Position numbers and translations under genes: made by a program. Under the pieces are notes generated by a model, which was not told the origin of the DNA, searched no databases, and was given only the letters and a program-made list of their open reading frames with translations. A stretch of 64,000 bases of DNA from Desarmillaria ectypa (lineage: Eukaryota > Basidiomycota > Agaricomycetes > Agaricales > Physalacriaceae), in contig JAUDYN010000003.1 in NCBI GenBank assembly GCA_030407005.1, positions 2,418,001-2,482,000 on the forward strand, given 5' to 3'. Each line of letters opens with the position of its first letter. Position 1 is the stretch's first letter. Positions 1 to 11,854 of the stretch are shown here, one piece after another.

Positions 1-334
1 GAAATAGTACTGCAATGGGAAGGGAGCCTGATCCCGGACTGGTAATATGCATGTCGCGACAGTCTGTCAGGTCTGGCTTTATCATATACTCGCGGAATTC
101 GTACGTAATACGCATCACAGCCTGACAGTGAGGCTGTTGTGAACCATATTGTCCAGTGACAGTTGTCGCGCGATGGTTATATTACAGTCACGTGTCCGGA
201 AGATAGTTCCACGCGAGTTGCAATAGTTTTTCCCCCGTCCGGAAACTCTTCCGTAACTTACCACGGAACAGCTCAGGGTATTTTAACGCCAGCAGATACC
301 CTCTTCACCCCCAGCCATCTACAGGCAACTCACG
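1..334. other. Left edge, no gene recognised
   Basis: Sequence before the first F-box gene. A short open frame from position 163 overlaps the start of the next gene in another frame and has no recognisable features, so I treat the stretch as 5' flank and promoter of the gene at 335. Confidence 0.5.
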
Positions 335-2368
335 ATGGAACCCAGACCTTCTCTTCCTCTGGATGTTCTCATTCACATCTTATCCCACCTACCCCCCTCT
401 CCGAGGCGTGGATGCGATGATCCTATCTACGCGTTCGTTGGCTTCCTTGAAGCAAACACTCTCCTCCGAGAGGCTGCTATGGTTTCCTCACTCTGGGAAC
501 CTCACTATCGAGCTCGATATATCCACTGCGATGAGCAAGCTGAAGCTCAGCGCCTATCCATGACCAATGGGGACTGGAGGCTGTTGTACGTGGCTAGGCG
601 TCGGCTGGATAACGTGGCACTTCAGCACTTGGACGAAATAGTTCGTCAGAGAAGTGGACAGCTCGAGCATGCCAAAAGTATTTTCGAACTATCTTTTGAC
701 ATTTGGGATATTATGCAGACAGAGGCGGAACAGCCGGTCCCAGTGCCATTCCGACGGGTGAATGACGCTGAACAGACTCAGGATATAGCCCCCAACGCGC
801 CCACTCGGAGATATTGGGCTCGTTCTATTATGGAATCTATATCAAGGTCTTACGCCATTGATCTATGGACCCGCTCTCAACGCGGCGATGACTCTGTGTC
901 ATTCGTGGAATCATTTTCTGCATTATCCTGCTTTCTGGGCAAATCACCAAGACAAGTATTTCGTCTTCCATTCAATTATGATCGTACGACTTAAAATTGT
1001 GAATACAGATGTCCGAAATCTTCCTTCCCCTGATAGATCGATGTCGTGCTTATCTCTCTGGACGAGATTGTGTCCTTGATCAAGATGATCCTAGCTACGA
1101 TTTGGTCGGGTTGTGTATTGGCGTCTGTAGCTTCATGAGAAGTGAAGGATTTGACGCTGTTGATCGTTAGTCGTCTCTTTTTCCAGTGCTGTAGGATGCT
1201 CATGTGACTTCTACGGAAAAGCCGAGAATTTTCATTTGCTGCTGAATATTTTGCCTCACGCGTATCTCACAAGTAACAAGAAGACGATACCCATATCTTT
1301 GGTTCACATTTTCGTGGCTATTTCTCGTGCTTTGGGGGTGCACGCTTCCCCTGTTGATTTTCCAGCTCGTGTCCTGGTACATGTCTCCACTCCGGATCCA
1401 CTTACCGATGATTTTTATGTCGATGTATATGGCTCGAGCACCAAACCCATTCTCACCCTTCGCGAGGATATTGCTGCGCTCTTAATGCAACATGGAATTC
1501 CTCCGCAGTCGATGGTACAATACATCTCCCCCTGTGCAGGCCCCTCGATGTTGCTCCGCACGAGTCGCAACATTCTATCATCAGTCCATGGGGACCATCG
1601 GTCGTCTGGTGGTCTGGCGCAAACTTCACTTTATATCGCCTTCTGCATTTATCTTCTCTTAACGTCACGGGAACAATTTGCGGCAAGGGTGACCATGTAT
1701 GTTGGTCTACTAGACTGCATCACCGTAATACCAAATACATTGGCGCCTTTGTTTCCAGAGAGAAGTAGCGCTCGGAATACGTTAGAAGACAAATGTCGGA
1801 CCACCGTCGAACGTCACAGGGCTATGACGACTGTCAAACTGCGTTCTTCTCCAGAAAACGCCAGCGTGTCTTATTTCGTTGGGATGGTATTCCGTCACCG
1901 TACGCGAAAATACATTTGCTGTATATATGGGTGGGATGTAAGCTTATCCGATTGACGATCCAATTGACAATACTCATTGTTTTCGAAGAACACCTGCAAA
2001 CAGGATGAAAATTGGATTAAGGAGATGGATATTGATAGCCTTCCTCGAAGGAGGAATCAGCCATTTTACATGTGTTTCTCGCAGGATGGCTTAGAGAGAT
2101 GTAAGGCACCAATGACTCTGTATTGTCCGTTCGACTGATCGAGTCTGACATAGACGTCGCTGAAGACAACATTGAGCCCAAACTTGCAACGACCGGAATG
2201 GTCACGGAAATAATTTCTAGCGCTCACCAGTTTCCCGTTTATTTCTCTGATATTGCTACTATGTCAGGCAATCGGGTCAAGCTAGTCCCCAGCCCTGAGG
2301 TATTGCAGTCATATCCAGAAGATGAAGTTGCGGCGCGACACTGGTTAGCAGCGCACTCATCGAGCTGA
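335..2368 (+). CDS. FBXO21-like F-box protein with transglutaminase-like (SirB1) and YccV/HspQ-like domains
   Basis: Probable substrate-recognition subunit of an SCF ubiquitin ligase. The N-terminus (residues about 5-20, LPLDVLIHILSHLP) is an F-box start. The middle matches the SirB1/transglutaminase-like core (ILPHAYLTSNKKTIPISLVHIF and the following VDFPARVLV). The C-terminal part is a YccV/HspQ-type module: VSYFVGMVFRHR, then DENWIKEMDIDSLPRRRNQP, then ERYVAEDNIEP. This domain order is that of F-box only protein 21. Introns that keep the frame: 956-1008, 1142-1194, 1938-2003 and 2101-2153, all GT-AG and 53-66 nt. Start taken at the ATG directly before the F-box; stop TGA at 2368. Family call is firm from domain order; ubiquitin-ligase role is family knowledge. 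Confidence 0.82.
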
Positions 2369-2619
2369 GAATTCTTCTGTATTTCTAAATTTCACCGCAC
2401 ATTTCCTACTGTTTTTATCTATCGTCTGGCATCTACGGGTGGCGAGGGGTATTTCGTTAGTCGATGTATTAAAAAGTCGCGAAAAAGAGTAAAATACTGA
2501 AATTTGAAATTATGATGCTAGTGACCAACGCGAAGCGTGATATCCGGCATCCCGGCATATGCCGTCTTCGCCTCTCGCCTTCTGCCGCTTCTGAACAGTG
2601 AATCTTCTCTCATTTTCTG

Positions 2620-4678
2620 ATGTCGGCATCAGCAAGTACGAGCCGATCTACACCACTCGCTTCTACGTTTTATCGACCACCATATGCAACTGTTCGAAGC
2701 CCTATGCAACGAGCTCCCATTGTAACCGATGATTACGAACGTACGCGTCTCTTTCACTTGGACTTGCCGTTCTGTTGATAGTTGCGTTAGGATGGTATAC
2801 GGAGCAGGTACCCAACAACCGAATGGCTCTCTCTCTTCAGTCCGGCATCGAAGGGGAAATAGGCTGGGCACTGGATCGACTTTGCCGACTGTGTCATAAC
2901 GAACAATTTCAGTTGAAAGTGATTCCTGGGATAATCGACGGACTGTTCATCTGGCCGGAATGGTACGTTTCAGAGGGTCACAAGCTTTTCAACAGCAACA
3001 ATACCATCTTCGCTGTTCCACGTAACATGGAGGCAAAGCGAAGACATGCCATCGAATCCTTGTTCGTCCTCCGAAATTGCGCTTTGCATGAGCAGGATTG
3101 TCAAGAGCTCGTTCATCATTCCCATTCTCTACCCCTCATATACGGCGCGTTGAATAATCTGGATCCCCAAGCTGATGATAATACAGAGTTCCTCCTTCAT
3201 GCCACCGATTTTCTTCACTCAATTGCAGCTCACTACACTGCTCCAGCATCAGTCGTTTCTATAACCAGGGCGGTCCTGTCTCCGCTTGGAGTGATAGCGT
3301 CGACCTCATCTAATCGGCCGTCCATTATTGCAGCTTTGACGGCATTGAGCCAACTCATAGAGAATCCACACACCGCTACACTTCTATCTCCCGATTCGCC
3401 GGCCTTGGTGGCTTCACTCAGATTCTTGCCCCTTTTCATTGACAAACCACTGGTGGAGACCTGCCTAAACTATCTCTATGCTCATCTATCACACTATGCG
3501 ATGGCAAAGGCATTTTTGCTCCACCCGGACATGCCCAGCATTCTTCGCATTCTCATCAACCTTCTCATTCAAGAACAGGTTGAAGAGACTGTCACTGTGG
3601 ACATCACCGGAACTGTTCGAACTGTCCCTTCTCAGGCATCCGTGACTACCCAAGATCATGACCTTTCACAGGAGGAACTCGAGCAACTACTCCCCCTCCC
3701 GGAGCCCGAGAGATGTTATGAATGGTTCGTACACCATCTCATCTGAGGCCTTCTAGCTCTGATATCACTGCCAGGATGAAAACAATGTTCATTGGGAAAC
3801 CCGATGGTGAACTCACACAAGTGGATTTTTGGAATCTGTATAAAGATGTTTTTGCCCCTCATCAAGACAAGTACCCACTCCTGGTGGCCTCCGATGTCAT
3901 CAAGAACGTGAATTTTGTCTTTCCAGAAGCGCAAGCTATGGTGCTACAAGATCCAATCCAAAGGTTCATTGTCCGAGGCGTCGACAGACGCAAAGACACC
4001 TTACTTGCGGAAAAGCTAAAATGTCAGTGGGATCGTGGGCAATGCGCAACGCCACCTTTTGGCTCTTTAAACGACCTTTACGAGCACCTTCTTGATCATT
4101 TAAAGAGTGCAGAGGGTCCCAATTATCCGTGTCTGTGGTCTTCATGTCCCAATCCTCCGGTCCTCAAGGCCTCTCTTCGGTCCCACGTCCTAACTCACCT
4201 TTCGCGAACACATGCTCCGGAGCGGCATCCATCCCAGAGCGATACTATAACCCTGTCTACAGGCACCACGTCTCCCACTTACCCGACGGGCAACCGAATT
4301 ATGCGAACACCCCCTCCACCTCGTAGTACGACGATCAACTATCGGAGACCACTTATGGACCCTCCTTCTAGTTCTCTTACGGCTCTGCTGTGCATTCGCA
4401 TCCTCTTCAGAACATCGTTTGCGTCGGCTGATGAAGCCCCTCGTGTAGACGAGGATCATTTTGGTTTCCCGGGAATCGTTGAAGAGGTCGAGGATATTGA
4501 AGACGTGGTTATCGCCAATAGAGCTTCAAAAGACCGCGAGAAAGAGGGGGAATGGCGGGGAAGGAGAGCTTTCATCAATGTTCGACAGTTGATGGAGGGC
4601 GTGCGGATACGGGATGAGAACCTAATGGGATGGATAACAGAAATGGCAACAGTAGATACAGAACCTGGCATGCAATGA
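2620..4678 (+). CDS. RSC9/ARID2-like chromatin-remodelling complex subunit
   Basis: Likely nuclear subunit of an RSC/SWI-SNF type remodeller. After a low-complexity Ser/Thr/Pro N-terminus the protein has a conserved block (NNRMALSLQSGIEGEIGWA and ALDRLCRLCHNEQFQLK) followed by an all-helical ARM-like region (residues about 90-340). After an intron at 3725-3774 comes an RFX-type winged-helix segment (KPDGELTQVDFWNLYKDVF, VIKNVNFVFPEA), then a C2H2-like zinc finger with two Cys and two His around 4020-4200. This combination is seen in fungal Rsc9 and animal ARID2. The first intron is about 2741-2790; an alternative acceptor nine bases earlier also keeps frame. ATG at 2620 opens the frame that splices into the conserved block. 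Stop at 4678. The C-terminus is acidic (EEVEDIEDVV). Confidence 0.78.
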
Positions 4679-4979
4679 ATTTGGACACCGGGGATTAGGC
4701 GGATGTACGCGTAGTTGATTACACGACTTATTGCAAACTTAATCAATGCAAACACTCGTTGTACACCACCATCACCATTGCCCTCGTGGACTCGTAGGAA
4801 AAGTTACGGTATTGCTGTTGAGATTTCCTACCGGACCGACACTTCCATGTGCAGATGACGCCAGTAAATACATCCATACAGTAGTTACGTGGTATTTTCG
4901 TCTAAATTCTTTCGCGCCCATCTCGTGACCGTTTAAGTGTCCCTCCAGCCTCTATTCATTAACAATTGCAACTCTCGTT
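4679..4979. other. Intergenic, promoter of ARMH3-like gene
   Basis: About 300 bp between two genes in the same direction. No conserved motif or RNA gene recognised; contains CT-rich stretches just before the ATG at 4980. Confidence 0.5.
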
Positions 4980-7513
4980 ATGAACTCCCGTCGAAAAAAT
5001 GGCTCTATCGCTCCCTCAAAATTCGTCTCAATCTACTCTCAGCTTCTTCAGGGCATACCTGCTGCAGCTATCAGCCCCAATGACGACTCTCGTCCATTCA
5101 TATCAAGTCTCTTAGTGCTCGATGTCAACCGTGATTATCTCGAGGCGAAGCTGCGTGCGATACCGAAGGACATGTGTTCTGGGCCTTTGAAGGTTGTGCA
5201 ATCAGTCCATCATTTCTGACCCGACTGACACCTGTTTGCATCCAGTAGAAGTCTCTTAACGATCTTTTCTCGTCCTATTTGTATCATGTTCAAAACAGTG
5301 CACATTCGGACGACCTCAAGACCAGCCATGCCTTAGAGACGCTCTGTATCTTCACGAAATGCTTACTGGCCAAGGGATTCAGTGGCTGGGAAGTCATGGA
5401 AGTGTTTGCTGGGGGAGTTGGGAATAGCGACGCCTTTTTCATGGTGTGTACTGGGTTCTCCGCGCTAGTTATTGGGCACTAACGCCTGATTAGAATCTGG
5501 TAGCAATCATCGATGATTCTTTGGCGAATGCCAGCCGTTCTGGTGAGTCCACTAGCGGTATTGCGTCGTGGTGTCAATTGCTGAATATACAAGCTGCAAT
5601 TCGTCACCAGATTCTTCAACTGGGTATAACTTTCATGTGCGGTATCTCTCAGCTTAGCCCGGGCGCCTACTTTCTTCGTCGCAATCTGTTTCCGTCTATT
5701 GTCGCTGTTCGTGCTTCCATTTCTAAGTTAACTGACATTTTTTACCGACCCTGTCTGCAATCACTGGCAGTTTATCAAAGGATCAGATACCGAACAATAC
5801 ACCTTTGAAGCAGTACTGTTTTTGGCTCTTTTGGCAGATTTTCACAAGTCGGATGCCGCGAGGCTTAATCCGTACCTGCCGCAAATTAAAGAGATAAAGG
5901 ACATAGACCTAATGAAGAAAATCTGTTGGGCAGCTAACTTCGCGCTCGTTGCTTCAATAAAGTATGCGTCTTACATCCCAAACCACCGGATTCTGGAACT
6001 AAGGAATATCTAGCCGATATCAAGAGATTTCTGATGACGATACTTCTCCATCTCTAGCGTCGACCTTCGGCGCCCTCATATCATCGTTACGACCCGATCG
6101 CGTGCTGGCGTCTACACCAGTTGACCCCCCTCGTGAATTATTCAAGAACCAGTACGTACGATTTTCTCCCTTTGTTGTCGATCTGAAATTATACAACAGG
6201 CCAATCGAAGCGACAGTTATTCTATTACCGCTGTATGAATTTCTTCGAGGGAACATGCTGTTCTCCTCGGTGTTTCTAAGCTCGAACGAGCCTGACCGCG
6301 CAGCGTCCTTTCCGTCATCGACTCTGCTAACTCTATCGTCTTATCTATTGACTCATGCCACATCAACCTCACAACCGCGCTCCGTGGCTTACGCAAATTT
6401 GTGTATCAACTGTCTTCTAGCACTCGTGGAAACCGACGCCGTCTTGGTGGTGCTCTCGAGGCCAAATAATAAGCCAATACGCTTGTGTCGGCAGGTTGGT
6501 TCACGATCTTTATTTCTTATACGTTTCTCATAACTCTGGATTTCTAGAGGCTACCCCTACTACCCATACCACGTTCGGGACGTCCACCGTTGTGTGCTTT
6601 ACTTGACTGCTGTGTTCTGTGGCTGCGGCACAATCTTCACATGCGACTCGAAGTACACCTATATACGTATGATACTTTTTAGAGCCTGCGCGTTTTATGC
6701 TCATCTTCGACCATAATATTCAGGCAATGTATCTGGGTCTGCCATAGAGTTGTCTTCTACCTGCAGAAAACTCGTGTACGTCTAGGCAAGTAATTCGGTA
6801 TTTTTCTTCCTGATATTATACTCAAAGAGCGACAGAATACGAATGGAAAGAGTTGTGGTCTGCTATACTGGGGCTCTTGCATTTTCTGGCTACCAAATTG
6901 GATAATTTAGTCACACAAGGTGGTTTAGAACAGCTAATACGAGAGGTGCGACATAAATTTGGGTTATATGCAATTCCTTCACGCTCTTTGTAGACCATTT
7001 ATCTTCTCAGCCTTTGTCTTTCCAAATGCGAGACGTTTTTGCCTACGTCTCAAGCAGTACATGACTTCGTCGTACGTCACCTAGTTGCCTTTTAGGTTAC
7101 AAACTAATCCTAGATGATTAGTATGAACTCGTTCGCGCTGCTTCTGATCTGCAAAGTCAAGCTACATTACTGAAACGGCTTGCTGGTCCCGAATCCGAAG
7201 TCCAGCGACACTCTCTAGTCCAACAACCCAGCAATTTGTTGATGAAAATAATCACTATCACGCAATTTTATGAGCAGAAAGTCGCTCAATCTCAGGCCCG
7301 AACGGCCAAAGATGCACTGCAGGCCGTTTCACGAGAAATCGAGGCTAATGGCCTGTATGGACTAACAGACACCCATGAGCCCGAACTTCCGTCAGTGCAT
7401 GATTTATCTGTCCTTTAACATCTTCTCTTACACTTCAACTCAGTCAACGATCAGAAGATGTTCTATCATTTTCGCGATACGCCTGCATGGATGGTATGGC
7501 GCTTATGCCGTAG
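4980..7513 (+). CDS. ARMH3-like (DUF1741) armadillo-helical protein
   Basis: Multi-exon gene for a helical-repeat protein. Recognisable blocks in order: SLLNDLFSSYLYHVQNSAHS and LETLCIFTKCLLAKGFSGWE-VMEVFAGG near residues 80-150; FLALLADFHKSDAARLNPYL and MKKICWAANFA in the middle; near the C-terminus AILGLLHFLATKLDNLVTQ followed by ITITQFYEQKVAQSQARTAKD. These fit the C10orf76/ARMH3 (DUF1741) family, which in animals acts with PI4KB and GBF1 at the Golgi; a similar role here is inference. At least eight short introns interrupt it, for example after 5190, 5442, 6020, 6150, 6495 and 7390. ATG at 4980 starts the first exon; the last exon (after about 7442) ends at TAG 7513. Exact exon borders in 6500-7230 are approximate. 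Confidence 0.65.
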
Positions 7514-8033
7514 TGCCTTCCTAATGAGGACCAAATATACTTATTTCCACCAGCATCGCTTCTGCGCAACTTGTGCGATCAAACCCTGGCACTCCGGCAA
7601 ATAGACTAGAAGGCGACGGAGTCCCGAGCAAGGGAATATCCGGTTATGGGTTATCGTAAGCGACTCGGAAACATTCACAGCCACTCCGACTGCCATATAT
7701 GTGTAGAATCTAACTCAATTTGGGAAGTCTCAAGAAAAAATTTTTATTTAGAGGGCGAAGTGAGAGATTACACCGGGTGGGCCGTACATATAGACCTGCC
7801 AGTCTATCATGTCCAATATTTTGCAAGTGTTCAATAATGTTGCCCTTGTCGCCAGGGTGCCCCTTCGCATTGTTTCACGCGCTGAACACCGTCAAAGCCC
7901 TTATCTGGAGGTGTCGATAAGCCTGACTCGGTGAATGGCTCGGTGAATCTGCTTTAATTATCTATCTCTGCGTTGTTTTTTTGCTTCGTTACCTTTTTCT
8001 TCCGTCGCGTCTCGGTCCCTATCCTCAAGGACC
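7514..8033. other. Intergenic, 5' flank of GCV2
   Basis: About 520 bp without a recognisable gene. Short open frames at 7646-7920 lack family features. CT-rich and T-rich tracts just before 8034 are consistent with a fungal core promoter and 5' UTR. Confidence 0.5.
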
Positions 8034-11000
8034 ATGGCGTTCGCTCGCCACGCCCTTGGGCTCCATCGGCTTTCCCAGACAATCTCCCACCGCTCAGTCC
8101 ATGGCGTTCGGGCCCTTGCGACTGCTAGACAACTCGATCCTCTTGCTCCGTTGGATACCTTCCAGGAGAGACACATCGGTCCCAATGAGCATGAAGTATC
8201 CCAGATGCTCTCTCAAGTAGGCTATGATTCCATGGACGCGTTCATAGCTGATACCGTCCCTCCTAAAATTCGCGTTTCGACCGATGATATCAGTAACGAG
8301 ACCATTCCCTCGTTCAGTGAATCAGAATTGCATGCGCGTGCCAAGGCATTGGGAGGACAGAACGTTACGTTCAAGAGTTACATAGGGATGGGCTATCACT
8401 GTGCTGTTGTTCCTCCGGTCATTATGCGTAATGTACGACAGCTCTAGTGACTTAACATGGCTTCAGAACTGACACGCGGCGCATACAGGTGATGGAAAAT
8501 CCTCAGTGGTATACTCCTTATACACCGTATCAACCCGAGATCGCCCAGGGACGTCTAGAGTCTCTGGTCAATTACCAGACGATGATAACGTCTCTTACTT
8601 CAATGGATATCGCCAACGCCTCGCTCCTTGATGAAGCAACAGCAGCAGCGGAGGGCATGGTTATGGCATTTGTTTCTTCTGGACACAAGAAACGCTCATT
8701 CCTGGTCGACTCTGGCGTTTTACCTCAAACCATCTCTGTGCTGAGGACACGTGCCAAAGGCTTTGGTCTCAAGGTTATTGTTGACGATGCAAGCGTGGCC
8801 ATCAAGGATCAGAGCCTGCAGTCAGATCTATGTGGTGTCCTGGTTCAGTATCCCGACGTAGATGGGAACATTAAAGACTTCGTAGAACTTGCAGTAACCG
8901 TGCATTCATCTGGTGCCCTCGTAGTCTGTGCTACTGATCTGTTGGCATTAACCATGTTGAAGCCACCAGGCGAATGGGGGGCTGATATCGTTTTTGGAAA
9001 CTCGGCACGATTCGGTGTCCCTGCAGGATATGGAGGTCCTCATGCCGCATTCTTTGCTGTAACAGATAAGCTCAAACGGAAGATGCCTGGCCGCTTGATT
9101 GGCCGCAGTCGAGATGCCTCAGGTACACCTGCTTACAGGTTAGCATTGCAGAGTAAGCTGCACTCGTTCACGTTCATTCCATCATGTTTTGATTTTCATA
9201 GCCCGTGAACAGCATATTCGACGCGAACGGGCGACAAGTAATGTCTGCACAAGCCAAGCCCTGCTGGCTAACATGGCGGCAATGTATGTTGTCTATCACG
9301 GTCCAGTCGGCCTACAACGCATTGCAAATAAGGTCCATGTTACCGCTCAAATTTTCAAGTCGTCGGTGGAAAATTTCGGATACAAGCTGTTAAACCCTAC
9401 CTTTTTCGATACAATCACTTTGGACGTATCGGTTGCCGGTGGCGCTCAGACGGTGCATGACATCGCGAAAAGCGCGGGGGTCAACCTTCGTCGTATTGAT
9501 GATCAGCACGTTGGCGTCACATTCGACGAAAGCGTTACGCAAGCGGACTTGGAGGCTCTTGTAGCGATATTTGCGTCGGCAGTAAAGTCGTCAGGCCAGC
9601 TGATTTTACCGTCGGAAAGATCACCTATTCCCGAATATCTGCAGCGTACTTCTGAATATCTGCACCATCCGGTTTTTAACAAGCATCATTCCGAGACTGA
9701 GATGCTCCGTTACATAAACCATCTAGCTTCCAAGGACCTTGGCCTCGTCCATTCCATGATCCCGCTCGGCAGCTGCACGATGAAGCTTAATAGTACTAGC
9801 AGCATGATTCCTCTGACGTGGCCAGAGTTCAGTGCCGTACACCCCTTCGCGCCTCATGACCAGGTGGAGGGATATCTGTGTATCATCAAGGTGAGTAATA
9901 CCTTGCCTGATGTGCTCTTAACGAAGGGGCTTATTCTCAAATAAGGAACTCGAAGAAGACTTGTGCAAGATAACAGGCTTTCATGCCGCCTCCTTGCAGC
10001 CAAACTCTGGTGCAGCTGGAGAGTATGCAGGACTTTGCGTGATCAGGGCTTACCATAAATCTCGGGGAGAAGGACACCGTGACATCTGTCTGATTCCTCT
10101 AAGCGCCCATGGAACGAACCCAGCGGCAAGTATTTGGTAATTTTAACTACAGAGTTCGTCTCATGCCGAAATCACAGTCGGCAGTTATGGCAGGGCTCAA
10201 AGTCGTCCCGATCAAAGCCTTATCGGATGGTAGCTTGGACCTGGAAGACCTCACAACCAAGGCCGAAAAGCATAAAGACAATCTTGCCGCGTTTATGGTA
10301 CGATGTGATGATCATCGTTGCTAACTGAATTGGTCTCTAACACATCTATCAAGATCACATATCCTTCAACGTTCGGTGTTTTCGAAGACGGTGTTCAAGA
10401 TGTGTGTATCTCTAGTCCAGGAATAGCCCGTCGCAACTGACAACATCCAGGCTTGTAAAATCATCCACGACAACGGTGGCCAAGTATACCTTGATGGTAC
10501 GTTTGTTTAAGTATGGCTAAGAATGTCGTGGTTTAGATGCGGTTTCAGGTGCTAATCTTAACGCTCAAATTGGTCTGACCAACCCGGCTACCTGTGGGGG
10601 AGATGTATGTCACATGAATCTTCACAAGACGTTTGCGATGTGAGTTGGTGCTTTGACCAGTATTTCCATTAGCTCATTTTGTAGTCCACATGGCGGAGGA
10701 GGTCCTGGAGTTGGGTATGGTCCTCTCTCATGTTGTAATCGCCGAAGTTGACTATGCTCCCTTTAGACCGATCTGCGTCGCCGAACACCTAGCTCCATTC
10801 CTTCCCTCTCACAGGTCGCTACCCCAGATAGCCTGTTCCAGAGCCATCGAAGCAGTCTCTGCCGCACCTTTTGGCAGCGCTTCCATTCACGTCATTTCCT
10901 GGGCTTACATCAAAATGCTCGGTGGTCGAGGACTCGCCGATTCCTCCAAAGTCGCGCTACTCAATGCCAACTACATGGCCAGTCGCTTGTCGGAGCACTA

Positions 11001-11703
11001 CAATGTTCGCTACACGAACAAACATGGACGTGTCGCTCACGAGCTCTTGATTGATCTTGCGGAGTTCGACAAGTCCGCTGGACTTAAAGTTACCGACTTC
11101 GCCAAACGCTTGCAAGATTATGGTTTTCACCCACCCACTTGCTCCTGGCCCACGTCCACATGCATGTTAATCGAGCCAACCGAATCAGAGCCTTTAGAGG
11201 AAATAGATAGGCATGTCGCGTCAATATAGAGCTCTCCAATTGCTCTCTGATATAATTATTCCAGGTTCTGCGATGCTATGATACAGATACGTCGGGAAGC
11301 GGAGGATGTTATAACGGGAAAACAGCCCCGGGACAATAATGTTCTCAAGAACGCACCCCATCCGGTTTCCGTGCTTGCTGAGGAAGAGTGGAGCAGGTTA
11401 ACTATCTTCCTGTCTCCAAAAATCATTCATTGATCATGATGCTTGTCAGGTCTTACTCTCGCCGAACAGCAGTGTACCCCCTTCCTTGGCTTGTAGAGAA
11501 GAAGTTCTGGCCAACAGTGTCTCGCATTGATGATGGTGAGTCAACCGTTACGGACGTTATACTCGACGCTCACTCTTCAATAACAGCCTACGGCGACCTT
11601 AACCTTATTGTGAGCAACCTGATTCATCTGAACATAAAACATACGTGCTAAGCTGAAATTTTTCTAGTGCGACTGTCCATCTGTAGAGGAGGTTACTTCG
11701 TAA
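8034..11703 (+). CDS. GCV2: Glycine dehydrogenase (decarboxylating), glycine cleavage system P-protein, mitochondrial
   Basis: PLP-dependent subunit that decarboxylates glycine and passes the aminomethyl group to the lipoyl H-protein in mitochondria. The first about 35 residues are basic and Ser-rich (a presequence); then the P-protein signature [15 protein letters not shown]. Conserved blocks follow in order: [93 protein letters not shown], and the PLP-lysine block [19 protein letters not shown]. It ends with a conserved [20 protein letters not shown]. Introns include 8433-8488, 9153-9201 and about 9891-9941, plus several short ones from 10125 to 11665. Full length, no lesion seen. GCV2 is a known neighbour of the MAT-A locus in agarics. 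Confidence 0.95.
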
Positions 11704-11854
11704 TGATAGTTTTGTCAAATGATTTCTGCTTAAGCTTTTTATTCTTCTAGATGGCTCGCTGAGCCTAGAGCGTTGGTCAACCGAACCTCTCATAGACATT
11801 TGTACAATATTAATAGTGCCACCGTACATTTTGAAGTATATCCATAATAATATG

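Noticed and set aside
163..420. 85-residue open frame at the left edge
   Set aside because: Overlaps the F-box start of the FBXO21-like gene in another frame, low-complexity Ser/Thr/Pro peptide, no family features.
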